Part shown: one piece after another, positions 36,225 to 45,203 of the stretch
Layout: each line of letters opens with the position of its first letter
Position numbering within the stretch: position 1 is the first letter of the stretch
From: an uncultured Desulfatitalea sp.
GTDB taxonomy: Bacteria; Desulfobacterota; Desulfobacteria; Desulfobacterales; Desulfosarcinaceae
Length of the DNA: 64,000 bases
Direction: 5' to 3'
Assembly: GCA_937868765.1 (NCBI GenBank)
Contig: CALMNL010000002.1
Location: 1 to 64,000, forward strand
Notes under the pieces: generated by a model
What the model was told of the DNA's origin: nothing
Database searches by the model: none
What the model saw: only the letters and a program-made list of their open reading frames with translations
Translations under genes and position numbers: made by a program

Positions 36225-36695
36225 GAAAGTTTACGGCCTGTCAGCCGGTTTTACACTTTGATCGAAAAGCGCCATGGCTCTGTCCCGCACTCAATGCCGG
36301 GAAAGCCTTTCATTGTCAAAGGGTATTGCCTCAATCGACTTCCAGGGCCTCGCGGCAATGGAAGGGGAGCTTGGTAACTTGCTTTATAAAAAGGCAAAAA
36401 ATGGGCCAACGGAAAGAAGGACCGCCCAATTGCGTTTTTGGTTTGTTGTCCATGGGATAGACTGATCCTGCACCTGAGGCGCCGCCGGGTTTGGCGTATT
36501 CTTTGCTTTACAGCCCGTGCAGCAGGGGGCGCGCGATAGCGGAAGGAACCGGTGCCCAAATGGGCTGGATAAGGCAGACGGTGTGCGGGAAGAGACTCAA
36601 TCAGCAATGGACCTGACGACGATGGGGAATGATATCTGGCCTGATCCCCGATGCGGAGCTTGAAATCATGTGGCTTTGGGTGGGTGGTGGTTTAA
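36225..36695 (+). promoter_or_regulatory. Regulatory region with sigma54 promoter of the 36696 kinase
   Basis: TGGCGTATTCTTTGCT at 36492-36507 is a close consensus sigma54 promoter, 189 bases before the ATG, leaving a long leader. No TTTACA-N3-TGTAAA palindrome was found in this gap. The promoter of the divergent PEP-synthase-like gene was not identified. Confidence 0.65.
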
Positions 36696-38843
36696 ATGGA
36701 TACTCTGGGAAAGATTAAACCGCAGAAGACAATTTTGATGCTGGTGATCTGCGTGACCATGGTCATGGTCGTATTCGGGATCGTCATCGGTCTATGGGCC
36801 GGCCGGGAAACAAAACAAGCGCTTGCCCACCGGTTCAATGAAGGGCAGTTGGCGATCGCCCGTAGCATCCGTTCCCAGGTCGAACGGGACTTTCGGCTGC
36901 TGGCGCGGGAGATTAAGGCCCTGGCTCGGCAGCTGGGGTCGGATCAAGCCCTTACCGAAGAAATGCCATACGCTGTGCGAGAGGCATTCAAGCATGTCAT
37001 GGAAAACGGCGTCGGTAAAATGGAACTGCTTGATTTGCGCAACCGCCGGACAATCATTTTTGTGCCGTATATGCGCCTGGCCGCTGAACCTCTGGATTCA
37101 AAGACCTGGGCGCATTTGTCGATCCCGGTCTATCCGGAGGATTACGACCCGTGGGTTTCGGAGCCCTATGTTGAAAACGGGGAACCGATGCTGAAAATGG
37201 CGACCCTGCTGCCAAATGACCATCGCCGGGCACTAGTGTTTCATATCCACATCAGCTGGTTCATCAGTGGCGCCGTCAAAGAAATTCGCTCCGGGAAAAC
37301 CGGTTATGCCTGGATCATAGATCAAAGAGGCATCTTTCTCCACCACCCCTACACGGATTACATCGGCAAAGACGCCTTCAGCGCCCGGGGCGATGCGTTC
37401 AAAGAGCATTCGTTCGTAAGAATCAACCAGATTCAACGCGAGGGTATGCTAAAGGGCCATGAAGGCATGGGCACATACTCTTCCGTATGGCACAGGGGCG
37501 TCACCGGAGAAATTCAAAAACTGATTGCCTATACACCTATTAAGATTTCAAGCCGCCCTCTGCAGAACTGGTCGGTGGCCGTGGTCGCACCAGTGTTCGA
37601 AATCGAGGCGGCACTTACCAGGATCCACCGGCTGCAATTACTCTTGCAGGGGGCAGTTTTTCTTTTCGTGCTTACCTCGGGCGGATTGGTGTTGTGGTTC
37701 CAGATGCGTTGGTCCCGGCGGCTAGAAGAGTTGGTGACAGCCAGAACTCAGGCGCTCAAGCGCTCGGAAGAGAAATATCGCAGTCTGGTAGAAAGCGCGG
37801 AAGATTTCATCTTCACGGTGGACGGAAAGGGCCGGTTGCTGTCGGTCAACAGTTACACGGCTGTGAGTTTCGGCGGTACGCCCGAAGAGTTCCTGGGCCA
37901 GGGGCTCGCACGACTTTTTACACCCCGGATCGCCGACCGGCAGATCCAAATAATCAGCACCGTTTATGAGAGCGGTAAAAGTGTGCGGGATGAATTTGAG
38001 CTGAACGTGGGCCGGACGCCTCTCTGGATCAGTGCCAATTTCATGCCTTTGAAAAATGAAGCCGGTCAGATGGATGCGGTGCTCTGCATTGCCCGGGACA
38101 TTACCGAAAATAAACGACTGGAACGGTTCCTGATCAACGCCGAAAAACTGGCTTCCCTTGGGACGCTGGCGGCCGGCGTGGCCCACGAGATCAACAACCC
38201 CCTGGGCGTGATGCTGGGGTTTTGCGATCTGCTCGTACGCAAGAAAATGCCGGGCAGCCAGGAATACGAGGACCTGAAAATTATCGAGCGTCAGGGTATG
38301 CACTGCAAGCAGATCGTGGAAAATTTGCTGAGCTTTGCCAGAGTGGGACAGGAGAAGACCGCCGATACAGACCTGAATGAATGTCTGGGCGAGATCATTA
38401 AAGTGGTCCAGCACAGTTTGACAATGAAAGGCATTGATTTGCATACCGAGTTTACGGAATCGTTGCCCAAAGTGCGCGGCGACGACCGGCAGTTGCAGCA
38501 GGTCTTTTTGAACCTGCTTAACAACGCAGCCGCGGCCATGCCCCGGGGCGGCCCCATTCATATCCGAACCGCAGTGGTGGCCGGGGGACAGCGAGTGGCG
38601 GTTCGGGTGGAGGACGATGGCATGGGGATCGCACCGGAAAACATCGATCATATCTTCGAGCCATTCTTTACTACCAAGCCGGAAGGCGAGGGCACCGGGC
38701 TTGGGTTGTTCGTCAGTTACGGCATCATCAACAAATACGGCGGCACCATTATCTGCGAGAGCCCGACCTGTCATAATGGGACGGGAGCGAAAGGCACCAC
38801 CTTTATGGTGGAGCTGCCGGTACACATGGGAGAAGAGAAATGA
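36696..38843 (+). CDS. Cache and PAS membrane sensor histidine kinase
   Basis: 715 aa. Helix one (TILMLVICVTMVMVVFGIVI), a periplasmic Cache domain (to about residue 300) with GYAWIIDQRGIFLHHPYTDY, helix two (LLLQGAVFLFVLTSGGLVLW), one PAS domain (YRSLVESAEDFIFTVDGKGR) and the kinase core ([60 protein letters not shown]). Its stop overlaps the start of the sigma54 activator gene by four bases (ATGA), so they form a coupled two-component pair. Confidence 0.93.
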   Translation: MDTLGKIKPQKTILMLVICVTMVMVVFGIVIGLWAGRETKQALAHRFNEGQLAIARSIRSQVERDFRLLAREIKALARQLGSDQALTEEMPYAVREAFKHVMENGVGKMELLDLRNRRTIIFVPYMRLAAEPLDSKTWAHLSIPVYPEDYDPWVSEPYVENGEPMLKMATLLPNDHRRALVFHIHISWFISGAVKEIRSGKTGYAWIIDQRGIFLHHPYTDYIGKDAFSARGDAFKEHSFVRINQIQREGMLKGHEGMGTYSSVWHRGVTGEIQKLIAYTPIKISSRPLQNWSVAVVAPVFEIEAALTRIHRLQLLLQGAVFLFVLTSGGLVLWFQMRWSRRLEELVTARTQALKRSEEKYRSLVESAEDFIFTVDGKGRLLSVNSYTAVSFGGTPEEFLGQGLARLFTPRIADRQIQIISTVYESGKSVRDEFELNVGRTPLWISANFMPLKNEAGQMDAVLCIARDITENKRLERFLINAEKLASLGTLAAGVAHEINNPLGVMLGFCDLLVRKKMPGSQEYEDLKIIERQGMHCKQIVENLLSFARVGQEKTADTDLNECLGEIIKVVQHSLTMKGIDLHTEFTESLPKVRGDDRQLQQVFLNLLNNAAAAMPRGGPIHIRTAVVAGGQRVAVRVEDDGMGIAPENIDHIFEPFFTTKPEGEGTGLGLFVSYGIINKYGGTIICESPTCHNGTGAKGTTFMVELPVHMGEEK

Positions 38844-40234
38844 CGGGCCGAATCCTGATTGTCGATGACGAAGCCGATATGCTGCTGCTTTTGAAGCGCA
38901 TCCTCGAAGAAGAGAGTACCCACGAAGTGGTCACCGAACCGGACCCCGGCAAGGCCCTGGAACGCTTCAGCCAATCGCCCTTCGACCTGGTGGTTACCGA
39001 TCTTAAGATGCCGAAAATGGACGGCATCCGTTTTCTGGAGGCGATCAAAAAAATTCGAGCCGATGTGGCGGTGGTGATCATGACCGCATTTGCGACCATT
39101 GAAACGGCCGTGGAAGCCACACGCAAGGGGGCGTATGATTACATCACCAAGCCCTTTCGTCGCGAACGCATCCTGATGACCGTCGAGAAGGTCATGCAGT
39201 GGCAGGCCATCATGCAGGAGAACCAGGCCTTGCGCGATGCCCTGGCCGAAAAGAAGGGATTCGCCGCACTCATAGGCGCCAGTCCGGCCATGCAGTCGAT
39301 CTTCGAGCGGATCCGGCAAGTCGCGCCGACCATGGCGACGGTATTGATCACGGGCCCCAGCGGGACCGGCAAGGAGTTGGTGGCCCGGGCCATCCACGAG
39401 CACAGCCGCCGGGGGCAGCGCAAGATGGTGACCATAAACTGCACAGCCATTCCAGAGCATGTACTGGAGAGCGAACTGTTCGGTCATGTGAAGGGCGCCT
39501 TTACCGGCGCTTGGCAGGACAAAAAGGGATTGGTGGAAGAGGCCCATGAAGGTACTTTGTTCCTGGATGAGATCGGGGACCTGAGCCCCACCTTGCAAAC
39601 CAAACTATTGCGGTTACTCCAGGAAGGGGAGTACAAGCCTGTGGGCAGTGTGACCACACGCAAGGCCGATTTGCGCTTTATCGCCGCTACCAATCACGAT
39701 CTGAAGTCAGACCTGGAGGCAAAGAGTTTTCGTGAAGATTTGTACTACCGGCTCAACGTGATCCGATTCGAGCTGCCGCCCCTCAAGGAACGCCCCCAGG
39801 ACATTCAGTTGTTGAGCTACCACTTTCTGGAGAAGTACGCCCGCCTCAACCAGAAAGGGATACGGGAGATTTCTCCGGACGCGTTGAGAGCCCTGATGGC
39901 CCAGGATTTCCCTGGAAATGTGCGTGAACTGGAGAACGTCATTGAACGCGGTGTTATTTTCTGCCGAGACGATACGCTGCGCATGCGCGATCTTTTCCTG
40001 GAAGGCGTCGAAAAACCTCGGGAACCCGATCCCGACGGCGAAATTATCCAACTGCCCTTCAAAGAGGCTAAGGACCGCATGACCGACAAGTTCCACCGCC
40101 AATACGTCCAGGCGCTGCTACAGGCCAACCATGGCAACGTCAGCCGGGCCGCCGAACAAGCTGGCATCCAGCGGCAGTACTTCCACCGCTTGATGAAAGA
40201 GACCGGCATCGAATCCGACGGTTTCAAGCTATAA
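38840..40234 (+). CDS. NtrC-family sigma54-dependent response regulator
   Basis: 464 aa. Receiver (1-120) with LIVDDEADM and Asp54 in TDLKMPKMDG; AAA+ domain with Walker A GPSGTGKE, the sigma54-contacting GAFTGA loop, Walker B TLFLDEIGDLS and sensor region RFIAATNHDL; C-terminal Fis-type helix-turn-helix (NHGNVSRAAEQAGIQRQYFH). Phosphorylated by the kinase encoded just before it, the protein would activate sigma54 promoters. Several such promoters lie in this window, so it is the natural candidate for their activator, though that is not shown. Confidence 0.95.
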   Translation: MTGRILIVDDEADMLLLLKRILEEESTHEVVTEPDPGKALERFSQSPFDLVVTDLKMPKMDGIRFLEAIKKIRADVAVVIMTAFATIETAVEATRKGAYDYITKPFRRERILMTVEKVMQWQAIMQENQALRDALAEKKGFAALIGASPAMQSIFERIRQVAPTMATVLITGPSGTGKELVARAIHEHSRRGQRKMVTINCTAIPEHVLESELFGHVKGAFTGAWQDKKGLVEEAHEGTLFLDEIGDLSPTLQTKLLRLLQEGEYKPVGSVTTRKADLRFIAATNHDLKSDLEAKSFREDLYYRLNVIRFELPPLKERPQDIQLLSYHFLEKYARLNQKGIREISPDALRALMAQDFPGNVRELENVIERGVIFCRDDTLRMRDLFLEGVEKPREPDPDGEIIQLPFKEAKDRMTDKFHRQYVQALLQANHGNVSRAAEQAGIQRQYFHRLMKETGIESDGFKL

Positions 40235-40253
40235 AAAGGGAAAGACAGAAAAC

Positions 40254-40643
40254 TCACCTGAAGGTCCTATACGCCCATCCAACGCAAAGCAACGCCGCGG
40301 CGATCCATATGCCGATTATGACCGCTGCGGCGGCACGACCCTTCGGCATCCCACCCGAGGCCTTGTCCTGCACACGTTCCCGGCATTCCACGAGGACCGA
40401 AGGGGGCAGCATTTTGATTACCAAAGCGATTCCCGCAGGGATGAGGACCAGATCGTCCAGATAGCCTATTATCGGCACAAAATCAGGGATCAGATCGATG
40501 GGGCTGAAGGCATATGCAACGATGGCGGCGCCGAGCAGTTTAGCATACCACGGCGTTCTCGGATCGCGCACAGCCAGATAGAGGGCCATGGTTTCGGCCT
40601 TAAGCCGCCGAGCACGATCCTTTAGTCTTTGAAAGAAGGTCAT
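40254..40643 (-). CDS. DUF1232 (YkvA-like) membrane protein
   Basis: 129 aa; ATG 40643 (MTFFQRLKDRARRLK) is preferred as it has GGAGTTAG upstream. The DUF1232 core is TPWYAKLLGAAIVAYAFSPIDLIPDFVP followed by IGYLDDLVLIPAGIALV, a short amphipathic-membrane domain of unknown role. A second hydrophobic helix ends the protein (AAAAVIIGIWIAAALLCVGWA). It converges on the sigma54 activator gene with only a 19-base gap. Confidence 0.88.
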   Translation of the reverse strand: MTFFQRLKDRARRLKAETMALYLAVRDPRTPWYAKLLGAAIVAYAFSPIDLIPDFVPIIGYLDDLVLIPAGIALVIKMLPPSVLVECRERVQDKASGGMPKGRAAAAVIIGIWIAAALLCVGWAYRTFR

Positions 40644-40696
40644 GGCGTCTAACTCCAACTCCAGGGTTCGGTGCAACCCGGCGCGACGAGAGCGTT

Positions 40697-40978
40697 CTAT
40701 CGGTCCTTCTCAATATGGGTCGGCCGGTTCCCATCGGTAGTGAACGATGAAGTACTCGGCGGCAAGTGCAATCCGAGGTGACGCAGGGCATCCTCGAGAC
40801 GGAGGTGGCCGATGACGCCATACCGACCCGACACGGCGATACGGGACAGATCTTTTTTCAGCATCAATTCCACGGCACGCATGACCGGATCGGTCAGGCC
40901 GACGCAAGGGGTCGATGGAACTCCTTCGACCAGCGGCCGTACGATTTCTCCGACCTTTCTGCTTTGCGTCAGTTTCAT
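40697..40978 (-). CDS. Small CBS-domain protein
   Basis: 93 aa from ATG 40978 after GAGGGATACC. It contains about one CBS motif pair: VGEIVRPLVEGVPSTPCVGL, then DPVMRAVELMLKKDLSRIAV and GVIGHLRLEDALRHLGL. CBS domains bind adenine nucleotides; a lone one would need to dimerise. The ending GHLRLEDALRHL resembles the CBS part of the response regulator at 43181 (GVIRLRDVLRYL). Confidence 0.7.
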   Translation of the reverse strand: MKLTQSRKVGEIVRPLVEGVPSTPCVGLTDPVMRAVELMLKKDLSRIAVSGRYGVIGHLRLEDALRHLGLHLPPSTSSFTTDGNRPTHIEKDR

Positions 40979-41474
40979 GGTATCCCTCGGGTTTCTCCAG
41001 TTGAAGGTTGGCGCTGCTTGCCTCAGAACCTGACACTGCAATGAAAATGCCAGAATGCCGAGGGGGTTGGCTGCTCAGGATCGGTTCAGGACCGATAGCG
41101 CCGCCGTATGGAGCCAATCCGCGTGCTCCCAGCAACAAACTGGTGTTATCGCACGAATCCTGCGGCCCAAAACCTTTCCCTCCTCAAAGGAAGGCCTCGG
41201 TCCAAGTGTCTTCCGTCGGAAGTCATCGACGTGCGGGAGTGTCCACCACCGGGTGTCGATCGCTGTCGGGCACTCGTCCAGGATAACCTGGCCTGGCCCC
41301 AATTCGATTGAATTCCAGTCATCTGCAGGTATCCGAGGCCGTTTGCCAAGCTTGGCATATCTTTTGTTTATGCGATGACTAACCATACAGGCATTGGAAA
41401 GGAGACGGTCCCCTTAATTTCGGTAGATGAAGCTTTTTGACATAGACAATCGGTTATAGCAAAGGAGGTCATGC
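40979..41474 (+). promoter_or_regulatory. Regulatory region before the second TauE/SafE operon
   Basis: TGGCATATCTTTTGTT at 41353-41368 is a sigma54-like promoter with GT instead of GC at -12. A perfect 14-base palindrome TGCCAAG-CTTGGCA (41344-41357) overlaps its -24 element. The rest of the gap shows no gene I can support. Confidence 0.45.
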
Positions 41475-42515
41475 ATGCAAAACGTAAAAGTGGAAGAGAA
41501 AAAACTCGGCTGGGAAGTGTCCCGGGAGCTGGATCAAAAACCCATCATGGAACGCCTGGTGCCCAATTGGCAGCATGTCAAGGCGGCCGTGGTGGGCGTC
41601 GTCGTATTCTTCATTCTCTTTCTGGTGGGCACCTGGCTGGCCGGCAATCCTTTTGAAGCCACCGTGCGCATGCCCTCCAAGTACGTGGTGGAACATGGCC
41701 TGATGGGCAACGAATGGTCCATCCTCTGGAGTGTCGTTTTGATCGCGGCATTCTTCGAATTCATGGACGCGTCGGCCGGCATGGGCTTCGGCACCGCTCT
41801 GACCCCGTTGCTGCTTATGCTCGGCTTCGATCCCAAGCAGATTGTGCCGGTGGTCATGATCCAGCAGGGAGCTGCCGGTCTGGTGGGCGCCTTCCTGCAC
41901 CGGGAATTCGAGAACGTGGAGTGGAAATTCAAACCCATGAGCGAAACCATCAAGCTCGCGATGATCATCGTCATCTCGGGCGTAATCTTCAATATAATCT
42001 CCATTGTGGGCGTCTACAAGATCTTCCAGGTGGACAAGATCTGGATCAAAGCTTACGTGGCGCTCTTGCTGCTCATGATGGGTGTCACTTCCCTGTTCCA
42101 GTCCAAGAAGGAACGGCCTTACAAACCGGGCAAGATGGTATTTTGGGCCTCCCTGGCAGGCTTCAACAAGGGCGTGGGTGGCGGCGGATATGGACCGGTG
42201 GTGACCATCGGCGGCATGATGGCCGGTGTGCCGGTGAAGAGCATGATGGCCGTGACCGCCATCAGCGAAGGATCGGTGAGCACCTGCTCGGTAATCGTCT
42301 GGTTGCTGATGCTGGGCAGCGGCGTGACCATCGACTACATCCTGCTGCCGAGCTTCATGCTGGCCACCATGTTTTCGGCCGTGGCCGCGCCATATATGAC
42401 CCGGGTATTCCCCGAGAAAATCTGGAAGGTGGTCGTCCCGGGCTACTGCCTGTGCCTGACGGGTTACGCCTTCTGGAAACTGATTCCGGACATTGTCAAG
42501 CGGTTGGCCGGCTAA
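41475..42515 (+). CDS. TauE/SafE-family exporter (second, divergent type)
   Basis: 346 aa, ATG 41475 behind AAAGGAGGT. About eight membrane helices with FFEFMDASAGMGFGTALTPL in the first repeat and SLAGFNKGVGGGGYGPVVTI in the second, both characteristic of TauE/SafE proteins. A 35-residue charged N-terminal cytoplasmic tail is unusual. It differs clearly from the 31087 protein, so the two probably handle different anions. It opens a run of same-strand genes including regulators and a deacetylase fusion. Confidence 0.88.
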   Translation: MQNVKVEEKKLGWEVSRELDQKPIMERLVPNWQHVKAAVVGVVVFFILFLVGTWLAGNPFEATVRMPSKYVVEHGLMGNEWSILWSVVLIAAFFEFMDASAGMGFGTALTPLLLMLGFDPKQIVPVVMIQQGAAGLVGAFLHREFENVEWKFKPMSETIKLAMIIVISGVIFNIISIVGVYKIFQVDKIWIKAYVALLLLMMGVTSLFQSKKERPYKPGKMVFWASLAGFNKGVGGGGYGPVVTIGGMMAGVPVKSMMAVTAISEGSVSTCSVIVWLLMLGSGVTIDYILLPSFMLATMFSAVAAPYMTRVFPEKIWKVVVPGYCLCLTGYAFWKLIPDIVKRLAG

Positions 42516-42558
42516 TCTGAGCAATGGGCCGCGCACGGGCGCGCGGTTATGCAGCCAG

Positions 42559-42586
42559 GCCGGGCCCCACTCCGGTGGGGCCCGGC
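42559..42586 (+). terminator. Strong GC hairpin after the second TauE/SafE gene
   Basis: GCCGGGCCCCAC and GTGGGGCCCGGC are perfect 12-base arms around TCCG, 43 bases after the stop codon. No T run follows, so it may be an RNA-stabilising or partial terminator element inside the operon. Confidence 0.6.
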
Positions 42587-42644
42587 CGCAACAGTAGAAA
42601 ACGAAAAACGGGAATCTCAATACCAAATAAACCGAGAGGAAAGT

Positions 42645-43139
42645 ATGAACCCAGGGCCATATTCTTCATCTGGCAATCAATTTCGAAAAGGCTTTATCCA
42701 GAGCCGCATGCAGAACTTCGGCCTGACCATGATCGTCATGGGGGCCAGTTTCGGACTTTACTACCTCGGCCTTTTCGGCACCGTGGATGGGCCTCTGCGA
42801 CCGGCGCGCATCGGTGATCAATTGGCGGCGGCCGGGTTTACCAACCGGCATCTGCTCCTCATCATGCTGGGCTGCATGGGCATTGCCATCGTCTGGAACT
42901 GGATCTACAATGCCCTCTGTCGGCTGATGAACTGGCGCATGACTTGCGCCTGCCGGAGTGATGCCGGGGGTGGCTTTTGCACGGCGTCGGCGCGGCGCGA
43001 GAGGGCGGGGCGTTACGTGTGCGCCGAAGGACATGTTCGACCCGATGCCCGTTTCCATCCTGTGGCCAAAGGAACGGTGGGTCACTTCATGTGGATGATG
43101 TTCGCCATCTTCAGCGCCATCCTGATCTACCTGACCTGA
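42645..43139 (+). CDS. Membrane protein with cytoplasmic cysteine cluster
   Basis: 164 aa from ATG 42645 after GAGAGGAAAGT. Helices at LTMIVMGASFGLYYLGLFG, LLLIMLGCMGIAIVWNWIY and a C-terminal FMWMMFAIFSAILIYLT. Between the last two lies a cysteine-rich loop (MTCACRSDAGGGFCTASA then YVCAEGHV) that could bind zinc or an iron-sulfur centre. No family recognised. It is probably an accessory of the TauE/SafE exporter. Confidence 0.7.
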   Translation: MNPGPYSSSGNQFRKGFIQSRMQNFGLTMIVMGASFGLYYLGLFGTVDGPLRPARIGDQLAAAGFTNRHLLLIMLGCMGIAIVWNWIYNALCRLMNWRMTCACRSDAGGGFCTASARRERAGRYVCAEGHVRPDARFHPVAKGTVGHFMWMMFAIFSAILIYLT

Positions 43140-43180
43140 ATCGCCGGCAGTTTGTATTCGCCGCTCAAGGAGTTAACGTC

Positions 43181-44056
43181 GTGCAGGCCGCCCATATCCT
43201 ACTGGTCGATGACGAAGAACGCTTTGCCCGGAACCTGGCAAAGATCCTCGAAAGGTGTGGTTTTCGGGTGGATGTGGCTTTCGATGGCGCCCAGGCGCTG
43301 AGGCTGCTGGGCAACGGAAGCACCCCCGGAGTCGTGGTCCTGGACGTGCGCATGCCCGACATGAATGGCATCGAGACGCTTCGGCGTATCAAACAGATCG
43401 ACGGTGATATTCAAGTGATCATGCTCACCGGCCACGCTTCGCTGGATGACGGTATGGAAGCCGTGCGCGCGGGGGCCTTCGATTATCTCCAAAAGCCCTA
43501 CGACATCGAAGATTTGATCGTGAAAATCAAGTCCGCCAGAGATGTGGGCCGGATCAAGCGCCATCCCCTTTTATGGCCCCGAACCAAAGCCGGCGAGATC
43601 ATATTGTCCGGATTCATCCCCCTGCTTCCGGACGACCCGGTCGCCATGGCGGTGGCCGTCTTCGAGCGCTACCGCAATGGAGAGGGCGCCCAGATGCTTT
43701 TCGTGGCCGATGAACGTCAACATCTCCACGGGTTGCTCACCAAGCGCGACATCCTCGATTGCCTGTCCCGGCGCCATCCTTCCGTGGAGATGAACTGGGA
43801 GTGGGTCCGGTGTCATCGGGAAGAGCTGCCGGCCGTGACGCTCAAGCAATTGATGCGCGGGCCGGTGGAGACGGTGGCCTTCGCGACCCCCTTGGACGAG
43901 ACCGCGGCGCATATGCTTCGCCATCGCTACGACAGCATCCCGGTCATCGCCGACGGCGCAGTGCTCGGCGTCATCCGTCTCAGGGATGTGCTGCGATACC
44001 TGCCCGACGATAAAGAGGCCGGCGCTGACACGGCAATTGACGAAGGCGGCGCTTGA
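43181..44056 (+). CDS. Response regulator with receiver and paired CBS domains
   Basis: 291 aa, GTG 43181 behind CAAGGAG. The receiver (1-120) has ILLVDDEERFARNLAKIL, VVVLDVRMPDMNGIETL, MLTGHASLDDG and DYLQKPYDIEDLI. Residues 140-280 form a CBS pair: AVAVFERYRNGEGAQMLFVA with HLHGLLTKRDILDCL, and MRGPVETVAFATPLDETAAH with SIPVIADGAVLGVIRLRDVL. Phosphorylation and adenine-nucleotide binding would thus be read by one protein, a rare combination. It is followed by the kinase-like gene at 44131. Confidence 0.85.
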   Translation: MQAAHILLVDDEERFARNLAKILERCGFRVDVAFDGAQALRLLGNGSTPGVVVLDVRMPDMNGIETLRRIKQIDGDIQVIMLTGHASLDDGMEAVRAGAFDYLQKPYDIEDLIVKIKSARDVGRIKRHPLLWPRTKAGEIILSGFIPLLPDDPVAMAVAVFERYRNGEGAQMLFVADERQHLHGLLTKRDILDCLSRRHPSVEMNWEWVRCHREELPAVTLKQLMRGPVETVAFATPLDETAAHMLRHRYDSIPVIADGAVLGVIRLRDVLRYLPDDKEAGADTAIDEGGA

Positions 44057-44130
44057 TGCTCTAATCGTTGCATGCAAGAAACCGCAGGCATCAATGGGGC
44101 GGAGAGCAGGCGGTAATCCAAGGGGGGAGC

Positions 44131-45162
44131 ATGAACCGCTATGCACATCTATACAGGAAGGGGCAGCCCAACGACTACCCCTATTACCGGCCGGTATGGC
44201 GAAAGGCGGTGCTGATTCTGCTGACGGCGGCCTTCGTCCCGCCACTTCTCATCGGCGGCGCTATCGCCTTTTACGCCATGACTGCGGGCGGCACCCCCAC
44301 CCTGGCGTTGCTGCACACCCAGCTGGTGGCGCACCAGCGCGCGGCCGTGGTGGTGGCGGCGCTCTTCTTCGTCTGTGTCGTGATCCTGACCGCCACCGTG
44401 CTCTCCACCACCGGGCGCCTGGTGGCCTTGCTCGAGGCCAAGGGGCGCAGCGTACGCATGCTCGATAAGCAGTTGCGCCGCACCAGTTATCTGGCCGCTT
44501 CCATGGAACTCTCTCTGGGGTTCTTCGAGGAACTCAAGGATATTCTGGCCAACATCGATATGGCCGCCCAATGTTTGGCCGCCCAGACCGGAGATCCTGC
44601 GCCGTCCGAACCTTGCGAAACCGTGGATCAGATCACCCGTGAAGCATCCCGCGGGCACCTGCTGATCCAGAGGTTCTTGCACTTTGTGCGCAACGACGAA
44701 CCCATTGTCAGTGAAGTGGACCTTAATGCATTGCTGGGGGATCTGCTCGCTTTCCTGAAAAAAGAACTGGAGAGGCGCAGCATCCGCGTGGTTTGTGACT
44801 ACCAGGTGCCGCTCGACCCGGTTCGCAGCGACCGGAGCAAGCTGCGCCAGGTGTTTCAGAATCTGCTGCTCAACGCCATGGCTGCCCTGGAAAAGGGAGG
44901 CTGCATCGAGCTGGTCACGCGCTGCGTCGACGCCCGCGTCATGGTATCGATCCGCGATGATGGCCCAGGCATCGCAGCAGCCGACCAGGAGAAGATCTTC
45001 GAGCCCTTCTACACGACCAAGTCCCAGGGCACCGGGTTGGGGCTGCCTATCTGCCGTACCCTTCTCGATCCGTTGGAAGGCACGCTGCGGGTCGATTCCC
45101 AACCCGGCCAAGGCGCCGCCTTTATCGTTGAACTGCCTTGCCGTATGCGGGTCCAAGGCTGA
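44131..45162 (+). CDS. Kinase-like protein lacking the phospho-acceptor histidine
   Basis: 343 aa, ATG 44131 after AGGGGGGAGC. Two membrane helices (AVLILLTAAFVPPLLIGGAI and VVAALFFVCVVILTATVL) with only a small periplasmic loop. The dimerisation region aligns with the nearby kinases (TSYLAASMELSLGFFEELKDIL against [22 protein letters not shown] in length and pattern), but the His position is Glu133 and the Asn-Pro is gone. The ATPase domain is intact (NLLLNAMAALE, DDGPGIAAADQEKIFEPFY, GTGLGLPICR). It may act as a regulator or ATP sensor, not as a classical kinase. Confidence 0.8.
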   Translation: MNRYAHLYRKGQPNDYPYYRPVWRKAVLILLTAAFVPPLLIGGAIAFYAMTAGGTPTLALLHTQLVAHQRAAVVVAALFFVCVVILTATVLSTTGRLVALLEAKGRSVRMLDKQLRRTSYLAASMELSLGFFEELKDILANIDMAAQCLAAQTGDPAPSEPCETVDQITREASRGHLLIQRFLHFVRNDEPIVSEVDLNALLGDLLAFLKKELERRSIRVVCDYQVPLDPVRSDRSKLRQVFQNLLLNAMAALEKGGCIELVTRCVDARVMVSIRDDGPGIAAADQEKIFEPFYTTKSQGTGLGLPICRTLLDPLEGTLRVDSQPGQGAAFIVELPCRMRVQG

Positions 45163-45186
45163 AAAACCATCGGCTCACGCGCCGGC

Positions 45187-45201
45187 GGAGGTAGCGCCTC
45201 C
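45187..45201 (+). promoter_or_regulatory. Hairpin that could mask the ribosome site of the GNAT-deacetylase gene
   Basis: The Shine-Dalgarno GGAGG (45187-45191) can pair with CCTCC (45197-45201) around TAGCG, 12 bases before the ATG at 45204. Pairing would hide the ribosome site. Confidence 0.35.
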
Positions 45202-45203
45202 CC

